Assembly: GCF_036370855.1 (NCBI RefSeq)
Contig: NC_088106.1
Coordinates: forward strand, 32,750,501-32,814,500
Source of the DNA: Dromaius novaehollandiae
Lineage: Eukaryota; Chordata; Aves; Casuariiformes; Dromaiidae
Direction: 5' to 3'
DNA length: 64,000 nucleotides
Notes under the pieces: model-generated
What the model was told of the DNA's origin: nothing
Seen by the model: the letters and a program-made list of their open reading frames with translations, nothing else
Database searches by the model: none
Translations under genes and position numbers: made by a program
In this document: piece after piece, positions 13,701-25,421 of the stretch
How positions within the stretch are numbered: the first letter of the stretch is position 1
Layout: every line of letters begins with the position of its first letter

Positions 13701-16700
13701 CTCATTTCCCCCCTACGTACCCGCACACACAGCCAGCCCACCCCTGTGGCTACACCCCCGCTCTCCCTTGTAGTATTCATCTACTCATCTTTCCTAGACT
13801 GAAGATCTGAGATCTACTACCCATAGGCAGCTGCAGAGCAGTGACCATCACACAGGCAGGCATAAGGCATCCCCCATCACTCTAAAGCAAACCTTCCTCT
13901 TGGAAAGCGGTGAAGCAGGCTGGAGAGCAGAGTGTCAACTCACAACACAAGTTCTTTGGACTAGTGCCTGCAACAAGACTTCCCTGCCTGGCCCAGGCAG
14001 TCAGCGCTGAAATACCTTGCATTTCTATAGCAATTTTGAAGCTAAATGCATCCACTTGCTTATGAATCATGATTTGAGGCAAAGAATACTGGAAGTTTAG
14101 ATGTTCTAGAGAACTGCTTGCAATACATCTGCAGAAGAAGCAAGTGCCTGAAGTTAGAGAGCAGAGAGGACTACTAATTTTTCCTCTCAGAACTCCTCAA
14201 GAGCTGAAAAGTCTCATGTTCAAGTTCCTTAAATCTATAGCTTGGTCTTTGGTTGCATCTAGTCCTAAAAGTGTTGCCCAAGATTTTCTTCAGGGTTGCA
14301 AGATATGGGTAAATTGCTCTCAATTTTTTACTGTACTGTGATCAAAACCTGCTGACAGCTGATTCTTCAAGACAGCAAGAAGAACATCTGACCCATCTAC
14401 TCCAGCGTATTTACCAAAGATTTGAGCATAAAGCTCAGGACCAGAGGCTCTTAACTCACCAGAAGGTTCTCGACAAGTCACTGCCCTGACATCATTCAGT
14501 AATGCAAATTGTGACATGAAAAATTACTCCCACATACACTCCCTTCCTGCTGCCGTTCTGCTTAAGAGAAGTGAGAAATAGTGTCATTAGCGCAAAGAGA
14601 AGTGAAAGTATCTAACCTCCTCACAGAGCTAAGCATATCCCCACCCAGCTTTCCCTTCTGGCCAGGAAAACCAAGCTTCCCACTATTCAGCAACCTCATA
14701 ACATTTCTCAGGGTGGATTTCAATCAGCACCTGAAGGAAGCTGAAGTGCTCACACTCCGAAGTCTTCCTTACCTCGGTCTTCAGCCTTTGGGCTCGCCAT
14801 CCCTCCTTTCTAGCATGATAGTTTAGGGACAAGTGACAAAGAAAAGCCAGTCTACAGGGTTTGGGGATTGGAGTACCCTCTTATACTTAGGGCACATTCC
14901 TTGGTCTAACATAAAACCCAGGAAAAAGCTGCCAGGATATGAGTTTCTGTGTTTTTTGCTTTTTAAGAAATTCTGAGGCAAAGTGACATCATTGTATCTG
15001 AGAGACGTCATCCCTGCAAGCTGTATTTGGGAGAAACTCAAAGTAGGCTTGCATGTCTTGATTCAAGATCCTTCCCTTAGCCCCAGGCAGAGAGAATTAA
15101 CAAAGGAATGCAAGAGGGGGAAAAGTTCAAACAGATGCTTTGATTAAGAAAGTAGATCTTCCCCTCTTGTACTCTACTGTCATTCTGAGAACAGTAGTAA
15201 CACTCTGCCAGTAAAGACAAATCACATCCCAGAGATGGAGAACAGGCTCTGTCAGTCCCTTAAGACCTACCTTGGTGGCGTGAGAACAAGGAGAGGAAAA
15301 CCTCAGCCAGAACCATGGATTTAAGTGGGAAAACACCTTACTTCCATATTTCACACACACCTGAATACCATTCATTAATATTTGTTCAGATTCCGCTCCT
15401 GTTCTGCACAGATCATTAATTATTTTTCCAGGAATAAGACCAAATTGGATGTTCAAGGTGAGATAAAATATCTTAGCAGACTACAAAGCATGAGATTGTA
15501 CCCTTGAGCTCTGCTCTTGCAAAAGACCCTCCAGAAGAGCTCAGGTACCCACCTTAAGGCAAGGTCCACAGCCTGATAAAACTGTTGTCACCTGAGCACA
15601 AAAAAAGGCAACAGTATAAGAATCCAAAGAGGTGACTGGAAGTAGTGAGCACAACTGTCCCAGCCACACGGCACTACTCTGAGGTTATGACTTTGGTCAA
15701 TTTTCCTGGTGTCTCCCCTCCCCATCAACCTCTGGGGATTTGCCTTCTTGTCCTTCCCTGATCTGTCTTGGAAACTTGCTGCCCGTTGCTGCTGGCAGAC
15801 GTAAAGGCTGAAGAGCTTTGACAACTACAGTATTCAGAATACCACACAAAAAGCATGTTGGTCAACATCCATTTCCTTACTGGCAGGTTTGGCCAACACT
15901 TTAAAAATATAAAGGCACATACTGATAGTCTTTCAGGAAAGTGGTAGAGCAGAGTCTTTAAATTACGATTTAAAAGTAATTGGATACAGCTTACTTCTCA
16001 TAAGCATAGGATGCTAAAGTAACTAAAGAACTTCCTAACCTTGGTTTAATAATTTGCTTGCTAACTTGAAGGCTTTTAGATTCAAGTCACTGAAGCCTCT
16101 CTTTGAGCTGAAGCTGCAATCAGCAGTACATTACATGTAAACAGGTATCATTGAGATTTTGTGCATGGAGCATAACACTTGTTCCCAAGTTTAACATGTG
16201 ATTAAGCTACACAGAGTCGAGGAGGAGATCATATGTACAATATATGCTTACCTACTTTGCTTGAAAATAGGTCTGTGTTTCCTGTTATTGATCAGGTATT
16301 ATCTTGCCTCAATTTTTCTCAACTGCTACAAAGCAAATTTGACACAGAGTGCTTGAAACAAAAACATCAGGAATTAAGGTTGCCAGTGTGTCTTACTGCG
16401 GGCATGAAATTTAGCTTGAGCGTGTGCAAGAGGATGACATTTTGTACATGCTGTCTGTAAAACAGCTGTTTTCACATCTGTCATTGGCTTTAGAACATGC
16501 CTCCGAAGATGTGAAGATCGTAGTGTGCAAATGAAAGGAGGTTCACCACCTGAAATCAGAAGTTCAAGAAGGGAGGGGAGAAAATACTTTGCAAAACACA
16601 CAAGAACACATTTAGGGGCAGAGCACAAGTCGTGAGCAACAGAACTCTGCACGCACATGAAGGCCACGTGTCCCAGGAGGGTCATTCACCTTTCCATCAC

Positions 16701-17040
16701 CTATTCTCTCCGCCCTCCTACTGTCCTCTTCCTCCCACCTCCAACAGAGCAAAAAAGAAAAGCAACTGAGATATCATACATTGTCCCATGAGGAAGAGAG
16801 TTCAAAGAGGCTCAGGGAAGGGAAGAAGGAACAGCAAAGGATGGAAGCCATGAGGTTGCACAGCCTCTCTGGGTGGCTTTTTCTCTTTTTATAACTTAAT
16901 GCAGTTTTCACCTTCTGCAGCGTAGCTGGGGAAGAACTTAAAAAAATCCCTAGGGCAGATAAAAGTACAATATTAGTTATTTAAAAGTACATATGTAAAT
17001 CATCTTTTTTGTTGTATTTCAATTTTTTTGACACATGCAG

Positions 17041-17090
17041 ATCTCGGCAGCAGTGCTAACCATTACACTAACCAGACTTGGGCATCTTAG
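17041..17090 (-). repeat. tRNA-like relic, possible head of an ancient SINE
   Basis: On the minus strand the core reads AGTGTAATGGTTAGCACTGC, which closely resembles the D-arm/A-box region of tRNA-Gln genes and of tRNA-derived SINE heads. No convincing B box, acceptor stem or T arm follows, so this is not a functional tRNA gene. It is either a truncated tRNA pseudogene or the 5' end of an old SINE. Confidence 0.35.
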
Positions 17091-17148
17091 TTACTATTTT
17101 GACATTAGGCAGCTACCTCTGTATTAGGCAGCTACCAATCATATTAAA

Positions 17149-17181
<33 letters not shown>
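17149..17181. repeat. Compound (AT)n(AG)n microsatellite
   Basis: A short AT dinucleotide run passes directly into an AG dinucleotide run. Two copies of TTAGGCAGCTACC lie just before it, near 17105-17136, suggesting local slippage or duplication. Confidence 0.9.
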
Positions 17182-17856
17182 TTTTGTGCTAAGCTAAGCC
17201 CAAAATGCATTGCATCTCTGCTAAATTAGCCAGAAATACTTGGTATAAGCATCTTGCTATACGACATAGTACTTGTACCAAGAGAAGAGGATGGCATCGT
17301 CTTACTTTGCAACAGAGAGTGCAAAGGCAAATCACCTCTTCTTCATTCTGAATGTCAGTGCACTGCTGCCCCCAAAGAAAATAGGTGCATGCAGAATGGG
17401 AAGGGTGACAGCTGCTGTGCTACGCAGGTGGCCAGCTGTGCCTAGTGAGTTTTGACAAGCGAAAAAACACTCCTGCCGCTTCTCACAGGGACAAGAGAAA
17501 AAATGCAGAAGCTTTAGCTGCAGAAATGGGGAGCCCGCAAGAAGATCAGATGCTTAACACAGAAGTCAAGATACAAGCTCATACGGTAGGTTCACACTTT
17601 TCCCCATTCAAGCACAATTCCTCATTCCCATCTGCTGATAGATATGTCACACAGTATAATAATATGGACTAAAAAGTCAAAATCAAGCAAACATGGAAAC
17701 AAGTCCAGCTACCCCACAACAGATCTGCAAGCACAGACTTGAAAGAAAAAAGCACTGCTGTTTGTTTAGCTTGTAAAATTGCAGAAGTATAACCAACTTA
17801 CAATATACAATGACAGTTTTATTTTAAAATCCCTTTTCAAGGACCTTTTCAACTCC

Positions 17857-17873
17857 TTTTTTTTTTTTTTTTT
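17857..17873. repeat. Poly-T tract (17 T)
   Basis: Simple homopolymer in the gene-free stretch. It could be the reverse-strand tail of a decayed retroposon, but no body is recognisable next to it. Confidence 0.8.
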
Positions 17874-20304
17874 GGTATAATCCTTTCAAGAAGTCACTAT
17901 TCCCTGGTCAGAAATCCTTGAGAGGAAGAAAAGCAGGTCTGTGAAAAATTAGACCGATATGTGTTCAACTAAAGGTACATCCTACCCTCGAACAACAACA
18001 GTGACATTTTGTTGGAGTCTCTCAAATCCTGTTCTGCCTTTTATCGTGGAGTCTCAACTCCGTTTACAGTTTGTGAAAATAAGAATGTTCTGAACTGAAA
18101 GGATTTGCTCAGCTAGTTTCAGGTTCAACGAAGAAATACATTTCAAAAATTCTACTTCTGTTATCCATTGCTCCATGATAATTTCTCTTAAGAGGACATA
18201 AACAAGTATTAATAAAGAAGGTGCCACGTTAAACATTTATTTTGTACAAAACTTAGGAAATATAAATTAAAGGCTCCCACAGCACTGTCAATTTTGCCCT
18301 CTTGTGGAGAAGAGGGAGAATTCATTGTAAAGTCACACAACACATATAATAGTAAGCAAAATGCTGCTTGTTGTATGAATTAGCAGGTTCAACATCACTG
18401 CAGGAAAAACTTTCAATATTCATTTTTTATTTCATTAATTCTCCTTCCTGTTGAATTATACTATAGTGCAAGGTAGATAGCTATCAGTTACAGAAATCAA
18501 ACATGTCCTTCTCCTAACCATTTAAAAGCTCAGTTTTGAAAACGCAAAAAGGATCCTAGAGCACCCTTCAATAATGCAGTTTTTTGCCTACAAATCTCAC
18601 TGATTATCCACAAGGTGCAAGAACCAGCAACGTCCGGAGAACAGAAGCACACACAGCACAGATAATTGTGTTCTTGTCAGTGGCCAGAGCAGAGCAATTT
18701 ATGAAATGTGAAGTTGGTCTAATAGTGGCATATCATACTTGGAGGCAAGTAGATCCGCAGGAAATTCCTTCCCAGGTAGCTACTGATGAAAGGCAGATTC
18801 AGCAGGGCAACGAAGGGAGAAAAGACAAAGGAAAGCAACAGCCCACAGTCTGTAACACCTGGGTAAGGGAGCACTGTAAAGTCCTAAGCTTTAAGCAAAA
18901 TATTATATATACGAAAGCAGCAGCTTGCAGCCTACTTGCAGGTCAGCAGAAGTATTCCATCAGCTCTTTATGAAAAAAACATATCAGGCTCATTACAGGT
19001 AATAAAGTAACACAGTAATAAAGTCAAAATGAGAAGAAATTCAAAGATTCGGCTAGATCTGAAATATCAGTATTGAAATGCACAGCTTCATGGCTAATTG
19101 CATAGAGAAAAATAAGTTTTATCAGCAGTTGTATGATCAAACTGTGATGATATTGAGTAATATTTTAATTCATTGCTGCTGTCATCATCTCAGTGAAAGT
19201 GGGATAGAAAAAAAAGAGAGGCAGCCATCTGGAAGACACACCCCTGTGCTAAGGAAATTAAAAAATATACATCATCAGTAAACGGAGAGAAAAGCTAATT
19301 TGTACCATGTTGCTATTGGATTCAGAGGCAGACAGAAGAAGAGTACAGATAGGTCCTAGGCAACAGAAATTCAGCCTCAACATGAGACACATTGACACAG
19401 CCCACAGGATCAAGGCCATCTGCTCCTGGCTAGCTTTGTCACCTGAAACATGGCCAAAATTAACAAAACCAAATGGCATTTGTTAGTAGAAGTCATATAT
19501 AGGACAATTCTGTTCTCAGAACTCCCCAAAACACACACTCACTAATGCATTTTAATTAAAAAAATAAGCTAAAAAAGATCTTCTCTATAGCATGGCTACT
19601 TTTCCAAATCATTTTGAATTATTAATTTTTCTAACAACCCTTTTGTCATCTTATGGAAAAAAAGGTCACACAATTGACATAAGGCCAGTGCCACTATGAG
19701 CCAGTGCCGAAGCCAAGAACAGACTCCTGTCCCATAACAAATCACCATATTGAGTTCTTAGCTTTGTCATACAGAGTAGTTTGTCATCTGATCTTTCAGG
19801 TCATGCTTCTAATCTCCCAATAGATTTCATGGCACACTTACAACAAGAAATTTAGAGTTTTACTCAGTTAATAAAAAATTACATAGCTCACCTATCAAAA
19901 AATGCTGGACATCCTAAAGGATTCTGAAGCCAAGACCTGTGGATCTGATTGATCTCTTTCGTGTGAGCTCTGAACAGCTGATGCTCTTCTCGACCAAGGT
20001 AGTCAAACCATTAGTCAGAGAAGGGAAGTCCTTCAAACACAGTTGTTTAGCCAACTCTGAAGTACCTTGTGTTAAAAAAAATTGATTCTAGCCTTTCATC
20101 TAGAAGGCATCAAACCTCTTCACTCCTGAACGAGCTTGCAGCTGTGTTAGCCAAGCAAATTCTTGATGCAGAGAGTTTGGAAGTGTGCCAGAACAGAGAG
20201 TGGAAACCATGTCAGGGTGACTTGCATATGCTGTCATCTTAAATTGCAAATATTTATTCCAGATTCTTGTATTTCTCTCCCTCACTCAAGACTGTTGTCC
20301 ACCA

Positions 20305-20730
20305 CACACCAACCCCTTGCTTCAACACACAGATGACAGAGCTCTACCTGTCGTTCTCCAAGGCCACAGTGTTGTAATCCAGCTCAGCTCAAAGATGAAG
20401 AGCAACTGGCTGAAGTTGAACCTAAGCAAAACAGAAATGAGTCCACTGGAGAGAATAAAGTGCTTCAGAGTTCATAGTCACAACACAGTCTCCTCTGATT
20501 TTTGATCACAGTTGCTCAAATTCACATTGTATTTCAAGAGCATTCTTAAATTCCTTGCTGAAAATAAGACCTCTTTTAGTAGCTCCCACAATAAACATGA
20601 TCTATCATATCTGGTTGGCTTTGAGATTCTGAGCCATCCTGCAGCAAGTTGCCCTGGCTGGCTTTGGTTACTGTTCAGTTATTTGGACTTCCGCCACATG
20701 ATATACAAGTCCAAGAATTTAACACTTTGA
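20305..20730 (+). mobile_element. Fossil LINE fragment, CR1/L2-clade reverse transcriptase
   Basis: Translated pieces in shifting frames recall the CR1/L2-type reverse transcriptase. The order is HTDD, then (frame change) ELYLSFS, which together resemble the YADDTQLYLSFS catalytic box with about two bases lost. Next comes MKSNWLKLNLSKTEM, matching the conserved WLKLNPDKTE block about 40 residues later. Near 20680-20715 there is a FGLPPHDIQ piece matching the AGLPxxxIQ motif downstream of the catalytic domain. The correct order and spacing of three motifs makes chance unlikely. The copy is frame-broken and lacks ends or target-site duplications that I can define. It may extend some way past 20730. 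Confidence 0.6.
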
Positions 20731-20830
20731 AAGCTCCAAGAGATACAGAAGGCTATAATACCATTTCTAACCCAGATGGGCTACCAAGTGCACATCTGCT
20801 TTCTCCCAGATGTCTCCTACAGGATACCAT

Positions 20831-22960
20831 CTAATTTTAAGTCAAACGAAGTTACCATCTTTGTCTGAACTATGCCCACAAATTGCATGAAGCCCTGGAA
20901 TTAAATTTGCAACTGGCAATTGAATTCCTCTGGCAAAACAGAACTTGGTATCACAAGGATAAAATTCACCCATACAGAAAACAGAGCCTCTGGGACCCAT
21001 CACAGGCTGGACTGAATCTCTCCCTGAATTCAATAATAGCACTAACCTTACAATTGATACCCAGAGCAGAAAATGGTATTTCCCTGACTCATCTCCATTC
21101 CCATTCCCATCCCATGTGTACATCAGAAGATGTATATTTAAATCCTGCCAAAACAAAACACTCCACTACATGCTTTTGCTGTGCTGTGAATGAAGAAAAC
21201 AAAACAGGGCACAGAAGTAAGCCACGCTGCTCAGTGCAGCGCTGGAAATGCACTGGATGAGCAAAGTCTAAAAACCTATCCAGAACAGAGCAAACAGCCT
21301 GAAGCCAATGCAGCCTAGCAAAAGCTAATATAACAATTGTGTAAGCATCACATGAATCTGTATAAGCAGGCACATATTCTCTGCTCTTTGAAGCTTTTTT
21401 GCATTCTTAAGGTGCAAAGGGAAAGAAAAAAAAAAAAAAAGAACCGAACGGCAATACTTTAGCACAGGGGACCCATTCTTCTTGACACTCCACATACTGA
21501 ATCTTACGCACACAAAATCTTCATTACACCATATTTGTATAATCAATAGCCAAAAGAGACAAGCCTAGGAGAGGTGTAGAGAAGAAGCATACTGGCCATA
21601 GCTCATGGGTGAGAGGAGAACTGTGTCCAAATCCCAGCTCTCTGCTACAGAATGGCAGTAGGTGGGCTACAAGACCTTGCTGCCTTACCCTCTTCCACAT
21701 CTAGGAATTCAGATTACTCAGAAAACTCTGTACCAGCTGCATGACTGTTTCAGCATGGGACCTCAGCTCAAAATGTCTCAAGAGACCTTGGTGATACAGA
21801 TGATCATGCTCTCCCAGCCACAAAAACAGGGTGAATTATTCTGAAGGTGGCTGTGGACTTGGCCTCTCAGAGACCATGTTCTTTCAGTGGTAATCTCACC
21901 ATCTGTTTTCTACTAAGAAATCCAATCACAAAGTATGGAAAATGAACAAAGATGGCCTCAAAACGATTTACCAAGTGGAAAAATCTTCAAGCAAAGGGGT
22001 GCCTGGTTTGACAAGATTCTTAACTTTATGCCAGTTGAATATATCCACACATATGGAACACATAACAAGCTTAATGAAGTAAGGCCATTTAAGATGAAAT
22101 ATGGATGGAGAACATTTAAATTGGATCTAGTAGTACAACCACCTTGAATTGTTCATACTTAGGTCTGCTGCTTCTCTCATAGTGATTTTTAAGGATGGCG
22201 AGAAAAAAAGTCAAAAACCAAGTTTCAAGTAAGCATATCTATGTAATGCGGGATAATAAAATACTTGACCAGCCAAGCGGAAGGCTTACTCCGTAATATT
22301 CTCACAAACACACTTGCTTCAGGTGATGGCCCGAGTTTAAATGAACGCTGACAATGTGAGTGAACCTTCCGTGTCTCCCTGAAAGAACAAAACTCTCAAA
22401 ACATTTCTGCAGTGTTCAATACTCCGAATAATCATTGGGTGAAGAAAGTCTGACATCAAAATACCTTTTATTTTCACTAAATAGCACTGCTCATCTTGGA
22501 TCTTGTTGCTGGGGGGCAGAACCCCTTCATACTACAGTCCCTACGGCCTCCACCAAGTATTGAGAAATATTGAACTTCCATACTGAAAGCTAAAGAAACA
22601 GAGAGAAGCTGAGAAGCTGTCCTCTGGCAGAAGGCACCGCAGCATAGCAGTAGGGCAGTGCAACCCATGAGAGGTAATCCGAATCAAGACATCTCCAGCT
22701 GTTAGCTGCTACTCCCTACCGTACTGTCACACAGGGGCATTCCTGTTTCAGAAGATGTAATTTCATAAGCATTGTTATTAGACTATTGAGTTTTCAAAGC
22801 CTCATAACCATTAGCCAGATTCTCTCTTTTAAAATACTCGTGCAGCAAACCACACAGTAACATCTTCATCTTCTCGACAGTAAGAATGTTTTGACACAAA
22901 CTACCACTCCATTTTTCCTATCAGTACATCATGAATGTCATTACAACAATACACACAAAT
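20831..22960. other. Intergenic DNA between the LINE fossil and the FBXO45 3' end
   Basis: AT-rich, with no exon or promoter recognised. Only a 15-A run (21426-21440) stands out. Some of the left part may be further decayed LINE sequence. Confidence 0.5.
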
Positions 22961-22982
22961 ATTTCCTTCTGAATTATAGCAG

Positions 22983-25421
22983 TTTATTTTAATATTTTGT
23001 ACAGCTAGCATTGGTCTCCAGTAATAAGTTTAATCTTACATAAGTGAGTCCCCCCAAACCCACCCTTAAGGAAGGAATGTTGAACTTTTACCATTTCTAA
23101 TTTAGAGGGAAAATATTTATAGGGTAAGACGCAATTTGAAGAATGGAAAGAAATCTTAATTTGTGAATAAAATCCCTCGGAAGTTCTCAGGGTTTACTTA
23201 CATCTACTTGGATTCATGAACAAGTGCAGAGGGCATGTCTTTCAAGACTGCACAAAGAATACATTCACCTAAGAGATGATTTTCTTCTCTGTAATGGGAC
23301 AGGGTTTCGTTTCCTTTCTTCCTACTTCATGCCACAAGGTTCTGCTATGTAGATACATACTTTACAGTCTACAGACAATCAACATTTGTAACAGATTTTT
23401 CCAAAAGGTACTCATATACCAGTCTCACTTCATTTATTCAGTTGTTTTCAGTACCGTTTAAAACACCTTCATGTCTTACTACGCATTTGTTTTTTTAACG
23501 CAGACAGGAGAAACTGACCTCAACAGATATTGCCTTTAAGGAATAAACTACACATAAAACAAATAAATACTTTAAAATCCTTTTAAATGGTAATAATGTA
23601 CATACTCTGTTCCAGTGCAGAACTTCACTATCTGTTAGGTAAAAAGCACTCCAAGTATAGTTCTTCAGCAGCAGACTAAGCATCCCAGTCATCTGCTTGT
23701 ACCATTTTCCTTACATTACTTGAGTAATGGGGGAAAAAATGAACAACCTAAGAGAAATTCCCTTCTCTTCCACACTCAGAGATTTATCAGTGTCTGATAT
23801 TAAGCAATTCACATTCTCTAGCACAAATAAAACAGAAAGAGGTTGTATAAACATTTCCTTCTCCCTCCCTAAAAAACACGCCATCAGTAATCCTGAAACA
23901 GTTCAGATAGTTCTATTAAGCTTGGAGGAACATCACCAACAAGAAACGAGAGTCAAGAGTTAGCCACAGGGCTTACAGAATTCAATGCCCTATGGAAAGG
24001 GAACCCACTCTAGGGGCTAAATTAGCTTTCTTTGTATGAAGGCTGACAGACACTTAGATCTCTACAGACCTTTCAACCTCAGAGGAACACAGTTTCCAAA
24101 AAAAGTACCTCTTTACTACACCCTTAAGCTTCACAGCCTTTTCAGCCTGTATGGAGAATGCCATAACACTGACATGTTGGTTGGTTTTGTAGAAAGTTTT
24201 TAGAGAAACAGTGCAAGTGAAAAGCCAAATGCTGAACCTGATCCAGAATCTCCAGAGGAAAGTGAGAATTTTACCAGTCGTGACTGAAAATGGGCAGATG
24301 AATACCTGGGATTTTATTTACTTAAAGAAATTAATTTAAGTCAGGTTAAGTCAAGTCTTAAATCCTTAGGAAACTTTAAATTGAAAATAAGATCTTGACT
24401 CAGAAGCTGAATGTTGATTCTTCATTATTTTGAAAGTCTCATTTTACAACAGTGATTAGAGAATATAAGACTTCTTTTAGAAGTCTGTATTTTTTGGTGT
24501 CAAAAGGAAGATCAGCTCACTACAGTGTTGCACCTTTCACTCTTAAAAGGGACCACAAATTTTGGCAAAAAGAAACTCAGTGAAAATTTCTTGTTTCCTA
24601 GAGAGAACAAATATATTGCTAAAGCTATGGAAACTTTCAGCTACGCAAAAATGAGCCAATGTAGCACCTTACTCCACAAGAGCATCCCAAATGCTTTACA
24701 ATACAACAAAAGAAGTACCCTTACACGAATGTTATATACCTGTCTGAGGTTTTTCTGATGCCACGTAGTGGGTATTTTTTTCCTTTGAGAAGTTATATCC
24801 CAGTTAGAATAAAGCAAATTCTTTCTTTTAACTGTTCTTTTCAACGTGTTATATATATACAACCTTTAAAATACACTTAAAAATAGCTGCACACATTTTA
24901 TATCATTCTACTAGAGAAGGGCAGTCCAGACAGACCATGCTTCTCAGTATATTAAAAATTGTAAATAAAACCCAACCAGACTTACTCTCCTCTGGTACCC
25001 GTGCCGGCCCAAAGGAGGGAAGGGAAGGAACAAGCAGTTTTAAAATGGGAGTCTTTCACAAAACACGCTACTTACAAATCTCAGGTTAATTTCCTCAAGC
25101 AGTTTTATATCAAATTCTTCCTTAAATATTTGAGGTCACACACTGCCATCTTAGCAATGAAATCTGTTGCAACATGCATGTGTCAGCTTCCCACTAAACC
25201 AACTGCAACCCTGAGGATATGTCTGGCCTGGTAGAAAGAGGAAATGTAACACAATTCCTGAAGTATGGCTGGTCCTCCATTTCAAAATTCTGTATGGTTT
25301 CCTTAATGGTTCTTGGACACACACCCACACTTTTTTTTCTAGTTCACTTTTCCCTCTAACCAACATGCAGATTTTTCCTCCGAATCATCCACATCTTGAC
25401 ATCCCAATGAAACAATCCATA
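22983..25421 (-). other. FBXO45: Probable FBXO45 3' untranslated region
   Basis: No coding exon lies downstream of the FBXO45 stop. Minus-strand AATAAA hexamers occur at 24313-24318, 23434-23439 and 22983-22988. The last would give a 3'UTR of about 2.4 kb, in line with the long FBXO45 3'UTR known in mammals. Several signals suggest alternative 3' ends. The boundary is inferred. Confidence 0.45.

Larger units (their letters stand above)
3967..20300. other. Gene-free stretch upstream of NRROS
   Basis: About 16 kb in which I recognise no protein-coding exon. Open frames here (longest about 195 codons, minus, 13104-13691) show no domain, no family resemblance and no convincing splice context. 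From 4 to about 10 kb the DNA is moderately GC-rich; from about 11 kb it becomes AT-rich. It should hold the non-coding first exon and promoter of NRROS, and perhaps myeloid control elements. ETS-like GAGGAAGT cores occur (for example near 13667), but motifs this short are expected by chance. Confidence 0.5.
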
